The position numbers and the translations under genes are program-made. The notes under the pieces are model-generated. The model ran no database searches. It was not told where the DNA came from and saw only the letters and a program-made list of their open reading frames with translations. From Cardinalis cardinalis (taxonomy: Eukaryota; Chordata; Aves; Passeriformes; Cardinalidae), in contig JACDOX010000154.1 of NCBI GenBank assembly GCA_014549065.1, positions 888,032-952,031 of the forward strand: a stretch of 64,000 nucleotides of DNA, read 5' to 3'. Of the stretch, positions 11,413 through 23,936 are shown piece after piece (position 1 is the first letter of the stretch; each line of letters opens with the position of its first letter).

Positions 11413-13944
11413 ATTCTACCTCTGTTAGAAACTTGTCATCACCACCATGAGACAACCACCGATAAATCACCTCCTGACCTCCCCAACACCCAATTCCCAC
11501 CCACCCAAACCCCAGGCAGGTGGAATTAAGGAGCCTGGGTGCCCCTGGGCAGGAAAATGCCCATTGCAAGTGCCCTTGGTATTTACTGAATGAACACCTC
11601 TGTTGAAATTATCAACCAACAAAAGCACTCAGTGAGGCATTGAGGAAGGGAAGAATCAGGCCAGGAGCAGGATAAAAGTGCACTTTCCCACAATTCAGAG
11701 TTGTTTTATTATTTTTCTTCTCCAAACCACCAGGAATAGGTGCTCTGCTCATGGAGGAGAACAGGAATGTAATAAAACAGCCTCTGAGGTCTCCTCTTTA
11801 GTACCATGGCTACACTCCACCTGCAAATTTGGAGCCTTCTCCAGCCCAAAAAGCAAGTTCAGCCTGATGCAGTGTTTATGGGATTTCTCAGTGNGTGCAG
11901 AGAACCAAGGGAGCCAGAAAAATCTGTTTTTCTCAATAACACNGCTTCAAAATTCACCCCAGAATTCACCCCAGATCTCAGTGCCAGGCAGAGCTGGACG
12001 ATCCAGGCATTCTCCATCCTGGAGCTTTGGGAGGAACACTTCACATCCACCTCCTTGGCACTGACCTTCACCCTTGGGTGTGCCTGCACTGAGCCGCTCT
12101 CCTCTGACAGTTCACTCACCCCATTCCTCGCCACCCATCGCCTTTCCTCTCTGCCCTTGTAATTTTGGGCTGACTCACTGCCAGGTTGTGCCATGACCAG
12201 AGCAATCCCTTTGGATCCTCAGAGAGGATGCCCACAGCCTGCAGTGTGAACTTTGAGGACAGGAGACAGGGGCCAAGAGGGATTTGGGCTTCTGAAAGGC
12301 CATTGTCACCCATCTGGGACCAGCTCAGGGCTGCAGGAGAGGAGAGGAGAGGAGAGGAGAGGAGAGGAGAGGAGAGGNNNNNNNNNNNNNNNNNNNNNNN
12401 NNNNNNNNNNNNNNNNNNNNNNNNNNNNNNNNNNNNNNNNNNNNNNNNNNNNNNNNNNNNNNNNNNNNNNNNNNNNNNNNNNNNNNNNNNNNNNNNNNNN
12501 NNNNNNNNNNNNNNNNNNNNNNNNNNNNNNNNNNNNNNNNNNNNNNNNNNNNNNNNNNNNNNNNNNNNNNNNNNNNNNNNNNNNNNNNNNNNNNNNNNNN
12601 NNNNNNNNNNNNNNNNNNNNNNNNNNNNNNNNNNNNNNNNNNNNNNNNNNNNNNNNNNNNNNNNNNNNNNNNAAGAGAAGAGAAGAGAAGAGAAGAGAAG
12701 AGAAGAGAAGAGAAGAGAAGAGAAGAGAAGAGAAGAGAAGAGAAGGATTTCCAGGGGAAAACACTAAGGTGGTGCTGAGGACACAGAAAACTGTGGGTTA
12801 TCTGCAGTTTTGCCTGTGCATGGCAAGTGAGGATGCTGGATGAGTTGGATATGCAGCTCCTGCCTTTCCCCAGCCTCCAATGATGATTCTGGACCCAAAT
12901 CACAGGCATTTTCTCCCAAATGCNGAATACCTGCTGCAGAGATTCCCACTCAGAATGCAGCTAATGCCCACTGCTTTCCTGGCTAACTTCACTGAAGGAA
13001 GGGCTTTAGCAATATTTCTACTCCAGTTGGGTTTCCCTGGTTTATTCATTATTTTCAAAGGAAAATAAATCCTTTGGCCTGTGAGAATGCTGTGATGACT
13101 TTCAGCAGAGCTGTTCATTCATGGTCAAATGGGATATTTTAAGCAAGGGGGGGAGTGTTTTTCTTTTCTTGAAGTACACCACAAACTCTTTCTCTGTGCC
13201 AGGAGTGCAGAATTAAATCCTAATTAAAGGCTGTAAANCCACAGTGAATCTGAGAGGCCAGGAACAGGTACATATTATGGCCCCTTTCATAGATCATATG
13301 AGCTCTGTGGTGACATAATAAATAATCCCCCCCAAGTTTTTAAAGGTAAAACCCAGCAAATCATTAATAATGTCTCTGGCACCATATATCAAACTGAAGC
13401 CTTCCTCTTACAGCTGATCCCCAGCTATTCCCAGCTGCCTTTTTGCATTGCTGCTCCCTCCCTTTGCCCTGCTCATTCCCATCTTTCCTGCTGCAGTGTT
13501 CCTGTGCTCTGTCCACCTGTGTTTATTTCTGCAGTTCACCGAAGAACTGCAGGTATGGATAAGGCAAGAAAACACACATCATACTCTTTAAACCCAACCT
13601 CAGGAGGTTTTAAAACTTGCCTTGACAAGAAGAGACAGGCAGAAACTGTTTTTCAGGGTAGAGAGNGGAATTGGATGATGATGTGGTAGTTTCACTTACT
13701 TCTGGCACACCTGATCTGTTTATGCTGCTGTCTCTAGTGGTGGAGCACTTCCCTCCATGTCAATTTTGCTGTCTTGTCACCCTCTCTCTTTTTTGATCTT
13801 TTTACATTTTTCTACAACCCATTTTTCTATTTTTCTTTGACTTAAACCCATTTCCCTGTCTCACTCTGTCTCTCTGTGATTCCATTTTTGAAGGGTTTGG
13901 ATACAATCTGTCGTTTCTTGTTCACGCTCAGTTCTTCCAAAATC
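11413..13944. other. Unannotated non-coding sequence around the pentamer repeat
   Basis: Apart from the microsatellite and its gap at 12336-12745, nothing is recognised. A pyrimidine-rich patch lies at about 13760-13880. Confidence 0.5.
12336..12745. repeat. Pentanucleotide microsatellite (GGAGA/AAGAG)n with 295-N assembly gap
   Basis: Left of the gap (12336-12377) the unit is GGAGA, about eight copies. Right of it (12673-12745) the unit is AAGAG, about fourteen copies. The middle is N (12378-12672). The real length and the point where the unit changes are unknown. Open frames across it are artefacts of the Ns and the repeat. Confidence 0.95.
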
Positions 13945-14262
13945 ACAGAGCCATGGATTGGTTTGGTTTGAAAGAACCATCAAGACCATCCAGTTCCCAC
14001 CCCCTGCCATGGGCAGGGACTCCTTCCACTATCCCAGGTTGCTCCCAGTGTTGCTCCCAGTCCTGTCCAACACAGCCTTGGACACTTCCAGGGATCCAGG
14101 GNCAGCCACAGCTTCTCTGGGCACCCTGTGCCAGGGCCTCCCCACCCTCACAGGGAAGATTTTCTTCCCAATATCCCATCTAATCCTGCCCTCTGCCAGC
14201 TTAAAATCATTCTCCCTTGTCCTGTCACTGCGTGATCTTGTAAAAAGTCCCACTCCAACCTT
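13945..14262 (-). mobile_element. CR1 LINE 3' fragment, about 320 bp
   Basis: A reverse CR1 tail with the full order of blocks from the TGGTTTGGTTTGA end through GGGCAGGGACTCC, CTTCTCTGGGCACCCTG and CTCCCTTGTCCTGTCACTG. A GTTGCTCCCAGT piece is duplicated inside it. Confidence 0.9.
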
Positions 14263-14782
14263 CTAAAATTGCTGGGCTTCTTGGGATTGCCATCATTAAT
14301 ATATCTCCATGTGATCACTATATATAACCACAGGGATTGTTCCAGGGGTGTCTCAGTCCAGTTGCCTGATTTCNCCTCTGTCCCATCATGTGGGGTTTTA
14401 TCTTTCCTCTCTTTAGGCATTGAGGGAANACTCCACAGAGATCTCACAGAGGAGGAAGGGACTGCAAACANGGAGACAGGATGGTCTTTTGCTAGGTTCC
14501 CCCACCTGGATGATGCAGATCCAAATGCAACTCCTTTCTCCTAGAAAAAGTAAAAGCAGCAGGGAACTCACTCCAGNGGCTGAACTTCATATTTTATGTT
14601 TGGATTATATTTTTTTCCCCGGGTTTGGGAGTTACTGCAGCTGTAANTAGCATTCCTGAAAAAATACAGCTCTCTGCCAGTTGGGATGAACTACTGGGAT
14701 GCACTACTGGGATGCACTACTCAGTGAGGTTGAAATTTCTCCCTCAGTGAGTCTCTGACTCNCTTTTTGAGTACCTGCTCAG

Positions 14783-14940
14783 AGAAGCTGTGGCTGCCCC
14801 ATCCCTGGAAGTGTCCAAGACCAGGCTGGATGAAACNTGGAGCAACCTGGGGTACAGGAAGGTGTCCCTGCCCATGGCAGTGGGTGGAACTGGGTAATCT
14901 TTAAGGTCTCTTGCCACCCAAACCATTAAAAGATTTTATT
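14783..14940 (+). mobile_element. CR1 LINE 3' fragment
   Basis: A forward CR1 tail: GAAGCTGTGGCTGCCCCATC, GGAAGGTGTCCCTGCCCATG and CCACCCAAACCATT. Confidence 0.88.
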
Positions 14941-15649
14941 CCTTTATTCTTTCTCTCCTTGCTGCTCNGGGCAGGCTTCACNTCACTTTACAGAGAGCTC
15001 CAGTTTATGGCATGGCCATGGGCACCTGCAGGTGTCCCCAGGTGAACNTCCAGTTAAACACCAGTTACAGGGAGCAGGGGTGACTCACCTGTCCCTACAC
15101 AGGTAACAAGTGCCACTTGAGGTGCTCTCTGGTCCCCACAAAGCCCTCCTGTCAGTGGAGTTTGGGCAAATATTCAGGAGAGTCTGCTGTGCGTGACAAA
15201 ACAGCTGCTGCTTGTACAGGTGGCACCGATTTAACCCAAATTCACTCATCCCTGCTAAATTGAGTTGCAGCTTTTGCTCCTGAGGGGAGTCCAGAATGGA
15301 AGGGAGGTGGGAGGGCTGCATGTTATTTATGGGTGCAAGGAAGTGATGGAATGTTGGCATGGATGCCCAAGGGCTGCAGGGATTTGTGCAGACCTGAGGT
15401 TGCGCGTGCCCTTACATCTGGCAAGGATGAGGATTGCTTTGCTCCTTCCCTGCTGTGCCCACCTGTGATTGGGTGACTCCAGCAGNGTGACAGGGTCTCC
15501 AGGAAGTTATGGTGAAGCTTCAGCTCTTCACCCATCAACATTCACCCAGCATTCCCCAAACTGGGAGGCAATTCCTTAGTCTTTAGATGAGGCTTCTACT
15601 ATCTTTGTAGTGGCCTTTCTCCCCTCCTCTTCATTGACACAGGAAAGTT

Positions 15650-15960
15650 GTAGAATCACAGAATATCCTGAGCTGGAAGGGACCCACAAGGATCATCCAG
15701 TCCAACTCCTGGCTTCCCAACTCCAACAATCCCATCCTGTGCCTGAGAGCATTGTCCAAATGCTCCTGGAGCTCTGGCAGCCTTGGGAATGTCACCATTC
15801 CCTGAGGAGCCTNTTCCAGTGCCCAAACACGCTCTGGAGGAAGAACCTTTCCCTGATATCCAGCCCGACCCTCCCTGGCACAGTTCCAGCCATTCCATGT
15901 CCTGTCCTTGGTCACCAAAGAGCAGAGGACAAGGTCCAGTTCTGNTTCTGCTTCATCAGG
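15650..15960 (-). mobile_element. CR1 LINE 3' fragment, second subfamily
   Basis: A reverse CR1 tail of the TATCCTGAGCTGGAAGGGAC type, with GAGAGCATTGTCCAA and the CTGATATCCAGCC block. Confidence 0.88.
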
Positions 15961-16834
15961 GATAAAGAAAATTAGTGAGTCTGACTCTTCAAAAAATTGG
16001 TGGTCTGGGTTCCCTGACCTTAACAAAGGCCCTGTGCCATTCATCTCTCCTGGCATTTCAGTGCTGCAAACCTTTAGAGTAGTTCATTCCCAAAAGGAAT
16101 AGTTTGCCGCCACCTACCCCTAGATGCACTGGTGGCTCTTTATTCCCATCAGTCCAGTCCTCACCACACACAAATTTCTCCATTTCAGGACGTGTTTGGA
16201 GCTGCCTGATTCTCAGCGGTGATGATCAGTGAGGAGCTTACTCACCCCTAAACCCTGCTGGGATTCACCAGCTGAGCGTGTCCCTACCTGCTTGGCTTTG
16301 GGGATTGATCCAGAAGGTGCACACAGGAGGTGCCAACTTGTTCCTTGCACAAATTTGTGCAGCAGGANGAAGGAACCTCTTGCCTTTTGAGCAGTTAGAC
16401 CCTTTCTCCTCACTGACAGGATGCCCCTTGTTAAAATAGCTGCATATGGAGCTTGAACCTGTATTTTCTGTGTTATGACAAAGGGCACTGATCCATAGGT
16501 TCTCTGCACTGGTTCTCTGCCATCAAATTATCCAATGGNGCATGGCAAGGATTGGATATTCCAGAAGTTAGGGCATTGCCATGGAAGATCATGTTCTCCC
16601 CATGGATAAGTTATGCACAAGAAAAACACCTTCCAGACGGGACATCTTGAGACCACTCAGGAGTTCAGCTCCCTGCTTATACCCCTGACTGAAANACACT
16701 GGTGGGACTTGAGAAAACANTTCTGTGTCTGTTTTTGCTGGCTGTGCATGGCATAGCCTGCTCTGAAAACACTGACCAGATCTTTAGAGGGGTATTGGGA
16801 AAACAATTCTTCCNTCTGGGAGCAGTGAGAAGCT

Positions 16835-17000
16835 CGNGATGCCCAGAGAAGCTGTGGCTGATCCATCCCTGGANGTNTTCAAGGCCAGGCTGGACATTTC
16901 TCCAGGCTTGTGGGATAGTGGAAGGTGTCCCTTCTAATGGAACAAGATGAGCTTTAAGGGTCCTTCACACTCAAACCATTCCATGATTTTATGATGCTCA
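16835..17000 (+). mobile_element. CR1 LINE 3' fragment
   Basis: A forward tail: AGAAGCTGTGGCTGATCC, ATAGTGGAAGGTGTCCC and CTCAAACCATTCCATGATTT. Confidence 0.85.
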
Positions 17001-18246
17001 AGGCCNATGAATATATTCACTGGAGAAGTACCAGTAGATGTTCCTGACAGCATGTGGGCAGTGGTGTTGTTTCAAATTCCTCTCCAGGTTTGTATACCCA
17101 TGCCAGAGCAAAATGGATCTTCCTCTCTCTGTGGATCCTCCCCACAAATCAATAAGACTCTTTTAGGACACCCAGCTCATGGAGTTGTCTCTTGAGATCC
17201 TGAGGGTCAGGAAACTGTAAAAGTCTTCCCATCCTAGCACCAAATGCAGAAGTAACTAGTATAGATATGAATTCCAATTAATGATTGTCAATGAAAATAA
17301 TACAAATCCACCCTTTCATTCTCCACAATCTGATCTGCTCCAAAAACTGTGGCAAAAACCAAGAGCAGGGTTGTTCAAACCACTCCTGATTTGGAAAAGA
17401 GACTCAGACTCCTGTGCTTGCTCATGTTTCCAGAACTCTGTTTGAGGATGGATGCTCTGTTCCTCTCCTTTTCTTCCATGGCTGTGGGTTGTGGGTTCTC
17501 CCAGCTCCCCTTGGTGCCTTCCCTGCCCCCCTGGCAGGGAACAGCCCCGAGCCCAAGAGGGACATTGGATTCCTGTCACGTTGCTGGGAAAAGGTCAGTG
17601 TCTGCCAGGATCNCCAGACAGGAAGAGATGGGGAGGAGTGACAGGAAAGTGAGAGAAGGGAGGGGGACAGGGGGCTCATTTTTCTCCCCATTTTCTGTCC
17701 TTCCTCTCTAGCAGAGCCCTCCCACACGTGATGTGAATCCAGGGTGTGGCCAGAGNTGCACAATCCTCTTTCCTTGCTCAGGGATGTCACAGGAAGGTGA
17801 AACCTGATGAGATTAGATGTGGTCCCTTGCTGGGACAGGCTGACAGCTCCAAAAGACATCTGATGTAACCAAATCCTTGCAGCGTGGGCAGGGGTGAGAT
17901 AAGAAACATCTCTCACATGTGAGAGGTGCAATTTGCTCCTCAGTTCTCCTCCCCTCCCAGCACATGTTGCTGTGGTGGGCTGATACTGCCAGAGCCCTCA
18001 CTAGCTTGGTCTCATTCCTTAAGTTTTCTTCTTTATGAAGTGCATCCCCAATAACTTTGAAAACAAAAGTTATTACATTATTGTTCAGAAAGCTTCATTA
18101 CTACACTAGTAACTTCCAAAATTTTACTCTTGATGTGAATTTGTGTTCTTGGGATGGAGTTTTCAATATGGTGCCAGGTCTAATTAAACATTTCTTACCT
18201 CTGGGACAAACTCTGTCNCCAGGTTACTCCTTAGTGTCCTTCTATT
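17001..18246. other. Unannotated non-coding sequence
   Basis: Nothing recognised. Short open frames on both strands near 17.4-17.9 kb overlap each other and look random. Confidence 0.5.
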
Positions 18247-18320
18247 CCCTGCCCATGGCAGGGGGCAGAACTGGATGATCTTTAAGGTCCCTTCCAACCA
18301 TTCTATGATCCTGTGGATCT
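18247..18320 (+). mobile_element. CR1 LINE 3' fragment, short
   Basis: Only the last 70 bases of a forward CR1: CCCATGGCAGGGGGCAGAAC and TCTTTAAGGTCCCTTCCAAC, ending in octamers. Confidence 0.85.
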
Positions 18321-18765
18321 ATTTTTACCCTTCAGGTTCCTTGGGAAGCCAAGTGAAATAAAGCATGTTAGGACTGATGGGTGTTTGCCTTCAAGGTTTG
18401 GTTTGGGACAAGGTGGGAGACTGGGGAGAGATCAAGACTTCTGCCATAAAATATAAATTGGATTATCAGAAAAACAGGGATATTTTTGTTAACAGCAACC
18501 CTTCCATTCTTCAAATCATTGCAGATTTTAATGTGAAATCCCTGCTCCCTTTCTGTTCCATCGCGTGACTGGGTTTAGCAGCCCAAACCAACCAACATGT
18601 CTGATGTCACCATAAAGATCAAGGCAAGATTAAAACTCCCCAAATACACCTTAGCTGGTGCATGGAGTCAGAAAGGTGCATGTGCAGCCCACAAGGTGAG
18701 AAACCAGAAGGGTTTTGTCCTTCCTCAAGGACAACTTGATGCATTATCCTGCCCAGAGCAGAACA

Positions 18766-18918
18766 TTATCCTGCCCCATCCCCTGGACGTGCCCAAGGTC
18801 AGGTTGAATGGGATTTGGAGCAACCTGGGATAGAGGAAAGTGNCCCTGNCNNTGGCANGGGGTGGCACTGGATGAGCTTCAATGTTCCTCCCAACACAAA
18901 GCATTCTGTGACTCGGTG
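18766..18918 (+). mobile_element. CR1 LINE 3' fragment
   Basis: A forward CR1 tail, diverged, with five Ns within about 18 bases at 18843-18858 over the normally invariant GTGTCCCTGCCCATGG block. Confidence 0.8.
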
Positions 18919-21900
18919 AATTTCTGCAGGGATTGCAGCACTGGGCTGTGCCTGCCCTCCCTGGGGTTTGGTGAATCAGGTGTCTGATGCAAGGAGGGAC
19001 AGCCAGGGAGGGACTGCAGCCCAGGACAGACAGAGGGAGAGCCAAACCTGGCTGCATTCCTTGCCTGCTCCTGACTCCTTAAGGAGGGCGAGTCCTGCTG
19101 CTCAAGAGCAGGAGTTGTTTCCTTGTACTTCAGTGGAGTTCCTGCTNTGGATAATGTGGAAGAAACTGACACTTGAAAAAGTAATGCAAAAATTTGAATA
19201 TTTAGCAACCCACAAATCATTCTTCAAATGTTTTAGTGCACAACAAAGAGTTTTTTTTGCAGAGACTTACCTGTGCCACTCATGAAACTAAACATGGAAT
19301 TAGCCTTGAGTGGCTGAGGTTGCTGTGATGGAGAGGATGCTTTGNGATACCAGTGGGAAGGATGGTGTTTGTTGGATGAGCCTAAGTCCTATAGCCTTCT
19401 CTGCAAGGGGATCAGGAGTACCAGAACACGAGCTAAAGTAAGCAGTGCCCCAAGGCTGGACTGCCCTTGGGGATGAGGGAGAACTCCCAGGTTGGGCCCT
19501 GTGCAGGGGGAGGATTTCTGTGCTGGAATAAACTAATTAGGCACCACAGGGAAGCGTTTCCATCCGCTTAGGAGGCACTGTCCTGACCTTGCTGCTGCTA
19601 CGCCCACTCCCTCTCTGTCACAGGCCTGAAAGAGCCTGGCTCAGCTCTTTTAGAACTGGAAAATGAGCTCCAGCACCATCCTTTATGCAAGAGCTGAAAG
19701 GTTAATACATGTCACGCCTGTCNGCCAGCACTCTGCAATAGGCAGAGCCCTTTTTACTGAGAGGGAAAAAAAAAACCCACCACCAGCCTGTCACAGCCTG
19801 ACCTTTCCACCCTCACACTCCAGCCCCACTTTCACACCACGGGGCTGAGAATAAACACATCCTTTTCCAAGCAGGGGTGGATCCTCTCAGCCGCAGCAAA
19901 ATGGGATCCCTTGCGAACGGTGCAGGTGGCTCTTAGGTAGGGGTTTTCCTGTGGATTGCAGGGATAAGCAAACATCAAGCTCCTGGAATTAGAAAGGTCA
20001 GCAGGGATGTTTCCTGTTGGAGCTGCACAAACCNTGGTGCTCGGATCAGAGGGCAGGGAGTTAAAATTAGAAGTGGCCACGGGGTTACAGAGGTTGCTCC
20101 TTGAGCCTGATAAGGTCGTGGGGNCTCTGGCTGAGGGGCATGAGAAAATAAACATCTCCAGGCTTCATATTTTCTAGAGGATCGCAGAAAATACCTGTTC
20201 TTCTGCCTTTAGCAGGAGGTTTGGAGTATCAGGAATTCATCCCTAAATAATCCCTCTCTTTCTCTGGCATGTACAGGATGTGTACACACCTGGCTGACCA
20301 CATCAAAAAGGTAAGGACTGGAATAATTAGGGAATCCCTGGCTGAGTCACCTCCTAGAAAGGCTGTGTTGGATGGACACAGCTTAGGAGATGTCTTGGCA
20401 TTTTTCTGGGATATAAAAGACTGGGTCATTCACCATTCAGAAGTNCAGAATGAGCCCCTCTCTCTGCTGAGTTTATCCTGCAACTCTGGGAAGATTTTTC
20501 ACCGAAATCTGGGCAGCTCCAATAGCAGAGGTGGTGAGAGATCCCACAGCCCCAGGCAGCCTGTGTTTGTTTTAAGCCTTCTTTAAACACCCTTTCCCAA
20601 CTGTTTNGCTCAAGGAATCCCAGCTGGAGCAGGGCAAACTGCAGGGACTGAGCGTGGCTAAGGATGTAGTGCATGGTCAGAGTTTAAACCAGTTTTGTGT
20701 ATTTTTTATCCTGTGTCCTAATCACTCCTCCTGCATCCCTGAGGAAGTGCCTGTCTGGAGGAGCAGTGGGACTGATGGATTTACCCCCAGGAAAGGAGTG
20801 TCACACTTTTGGAGCNAAACACTGCACCTCCCAAACGCCTGGAGCTTGACGTGTGCATGGATTTGAGTGCTCCCATCCCATCCAATCCAGGAGGAGCACT
20901 GATTCCTGCACTTTGCCAAGGAGCCATCAAGCCCTGCAGTGCAAAGTTCTCCACCTTCCAATTAAAAAAAGAGGGAGCTTGCAGGGCACATCCACAGCCA
21001 GCTTGGAAACTCTCCCTGCCCTCCAGAGCAAAACCTACTGGAGGAGCCTGAGGTCCAGAAATAACCACAAACCACCACCCTTTCCTGTCAGGCAGCTGGG
21101 ATTTCAAGTGGCTGGAGCTAAATATGGCACTATGTCAACAGGGAGCCACCAGGAAAGGGGGATTATTGCTCTCCATTAGTGAGAGGAGTCTGCTCACACA
21201 CATCTGCAAAGACCTCAGCTTTGGGAAGCACATTTCCTTCATTTCCGTGGTTTGCACTTGAATTTTCACCATGCTCCTCCTCATCTTTCACTGGATATTT
21301 CCCATTTCAAAACCAAGGCAGATCAAGAAGCAATTTGTCTGGCTGGTAAAGGAACAAAAACAACCACCCCAACGCCAGGCAGAGGATCACAGGAAAACAC
21401 GAAGTACGGCTGTGCAGGTCTCACGTCGCCTCTGCTCCCTCCTCCTCCTCCTCCTCCTCAGCAGTGCTGAAAGACAGCAGCTGTAATCGCTCCCAGGTGG
21501 TGACAGGAGTGATCTCCCCAGCCCCTCTGAACGTGACAGCCCTGGAGCTGGCTGGGAACACGTGTTCCTGTGCTGTCGGAGGGAGAGGGGAAGCTGCAAG
21601 ACCCAACAGGCGCCTGAGTCACCGCAGCCAAGGGGAAATGCAAACGCTGGGAGCTGAGCAAGCACCAGGGATGTGGCTGTGAGGGATCCTTTCCAGCTGC
21701 TTGCTTCCNTCTCTGGGCCATCCTGGGTGAGACTAGGGGAGGAAGGAGACACCTCCTTCAGCAACATCTGTCTCTGCATCCCCACTGGCTGCTCCCCAGC
21801 CCCTCTGAGTGGGGATTTTGGTGAGCAGAGCTCACTCTGCCCTGACTGTGANTGGCATATGTGTGAGTCACTGCCCAGACATGGTGACAAACACAGATGT

Positions 21901-22177
21901 GAGTGGGACAGGTCTCCTGGGTGAAATCACCTCAGTGATTTCAGTTTTCATGGTTTGACAGCTGCATTTTTGTGTCCCTTTGAGTTTCTTTCTCCTTGCC
22001 CTTGCTGCAGGTGAGGAACTGACTGATTCAACATGAGCAGGGCGTGGCGTTGACTGTGTAAGCAGCTTTAAAGTGATCAAAGTCAGCAGCTGCAGGAGAA
22101 ATCCTGGGAAATGTTTGCCCTTTCCCTAACCTGTTAAGTTCCAACAGTGGCTTTTAGCAATAGCACAGAAAGGCAAT
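18919..22177. other. Unannotated non-coding sequence, locally GC-rich
   Basis: A 3.3-kb CR1-free stretch. The part at 21400-21900 is GC-richer than its surroundings and has a short CTC repeat and overlapping open frames on both strands, without a recognisable protein. Confidence 0.5.
21436..21462 (+). repeat. Short (CTC)n trinucleotide repeat
   Basis: About seven CTC units sit in a locally GC-rich 500-bp stretch. No gene was recognised around it. Confidence 0.7.
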
Positions 22178-22445
22178 CATAGAATCCCAGATTGGTTTGG
22201 GTTGGAAGGGATGTTAAACTTCACCCAGTCCTACCCCCTGCCATGAGCAGGGACTCCTTCCTCTATCCCAGGCTGCTCCAAGCCCTGTTCAACCTGGCCT
22301 TGGACACTTCCAGGGTTCCAGGGGCAGCCACAGCTTCTCTGGACAACCTGTGCCAGGGCCTCACCACCCTCACAGGAAGAATTTTTTCCTAATATTTAAC
22401 CTAAACTCTTTCAGTTTGAAGCCATTCCCTTTGTGATCTTGGAGC
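22178..22445 (-). mobile_element. CR1 LINE 3' fragment
   Basis: A reverse CR1 tail with TCATAGAATCCCAG, TTTGGGTTGGAAGGGATG and the TTGAAGCCATTCCCTTTGTG block, ending in a poly-A stretch at 22446. Confidence 0.9.
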
Positions 22446-22589
22446 AAAAAAAAAAAAACAAAACCAAACCCTTTTAAAACTTCCATGAGATGACTGGCTT
22501 GAGCTGTTGCCTGACAACCTGAAAGTCATGAACATAAGATGCTTTAGAGTAGCTACAGTGAGATCNACTCTTCCCATGTGGGACATTTT

Positions 22590-22765
22590 GGAAGGGGCTG
22601 CCCAGGGAAGTGGTGGGGTCCCCACTCCTGGAGGTGTCCAAGGAATGACTGGATGAGGCACTCAGTGCTCTGGTCTGGGTGACAAGGTNGANGTCAGTCA
22701 CAGGCTGGACTTGATATTGTCTTGGAGGTCTTTTAGAACCTAATAATTCTGTGGTTGAGTGATTT
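22590..22765 (+). mobile_element. CR1 LINE 3' fragment, third subfamily
   Basis: A forward tail of the GGAGGTGTCCAAGGAATGAC type, with CACTCAGTGCTCTGGTCTGG and the final GGAGGTCTTTTAGAACC. Confidence 0.82.
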
Positions 22766-23109
22766 TCATCTCAGGAAGTTGTCTAGGCTCCCTGTGCACT
22801 CTGCAGGTAGAAATGTGCCTGCTGGCAGTGCAGTCCCCCTCCTCCTAAGGGAGCTGCAGATGAACCACAGTGTTTGCCCCTCTCTCCCTGCTGGTTATGG
22901 TGGGAGCCTGGAGGGTGGCTCAGGGGGAAGGAGACATTTCACCAGGAATGTTTAGAGTTCACTCACCATGTACCACTTCCAGTCTATTCCTCATGTCAGG
23001 ATCAGAGCTGTGACTACCAGACTCTGTTCTTTTTTGGAATCCTGCATGGACTGATGTGTCACAAAGCTGATGATGAAACCAAAAGGGTTCTATACATGAT
23101 GTAGAACCT

Positions 23110-23426
23110 GGAGATGTGGTTTAGTGGTGGGTTTGGCAGTGCTGGGCTGACAGTTGGACTTGATGGTCTTTATGTGTAAAAATTGAAAGAGGGGAGATTT
23201 AGGTTGGATATTGGGAAGCAATCCTTCCCTGTGAGGGTGGGGAGCCCCTGGCACAGGTTGCCCAGAGAAGCTGTGGCTGCTCCATCCCTGGAAGTGTCCT
23301 GGTTTAGACAGGGCTTGGAGCAGCCTGGGATAATGGAAGTTGTGCCTCTCCATGGCAGGGGGCTGGAACTGGATGATGTTNGAGGTCATTCCAACCCAAA
23401 CAATTCCGTGATTCCATGAGGCTCAC
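23110..23426 (+). mobile_element. CR1 LINE 3' fragment, possibly two pieces
   Basis: A 3' end of the third subfamily (GGCAGTGCTGGGCTGACAGT, 23110-23178) is followed directly by a forward tail of the main type running to CAACCCAAACAATTCCGTG. It looks like one CR1 inserted into, or next to, another. Confidence 0.82.
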
Positions 23427-23930
23427 AGATAGGGCTGTCCTTCTTTTGAGGAAGGTTATTTTAACTTCTCCATCGAGAGGATGGTGCTGTTGTCCCTGGA
23501 TGATCTCACTGTCAGCCTTTGTGGGAACAGCTCAGCTGAGATCCAGCTCTCCACTGGCTTCTCCCAAACTCCCCTGTTCCTCAGAGACCCAAAATTAGGT
23601 GTTTTCCTCTGGAACTGAACCCAGTTCTTCATTTGAGTGAAATGAATCTTATCTCTGGATGTAAGTTTANGAAATGGATTCTAGAAATGAAAACCACAGG
23701 TATTATTTAATTTGGAATACTGATTATTTAAGCATGTTTGCATACATCTTCACAAACCCAACACAACACTACACACATNCTTTTTCTCCATACAATTTAA
23801 GGCATTTTGTTTTCAACCCCTCTCTTTTCTTCTCCCTGCAGATTTTTGATAAAATGAACTGTGTCCCTAAGAGCTTTACACAAGTATGCAGCTGAGGTNT
23901 GGTCACACTTCTCCTGACATTTGTTGGGCA

Positions 23931-23936
23931 TTTATT
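23931..23936 (-). promoter_or_regulatory. Candidate poly(A) signal AATAAA for RP1L1
   Basis: The plus strand reads TTTATT, so the minus strand has a canonical AATAAA. It is the first canonical hexamer found downstream of the RP1L1 stop. There is no transcript evidence. Confidence 0.35.

Noticed and set aside
12186..12909. Open frames across the pentamer repeat on both strands
   Set aside because: They exist only because Ns and the stop-free GGAGA/AAGAG units are read through.
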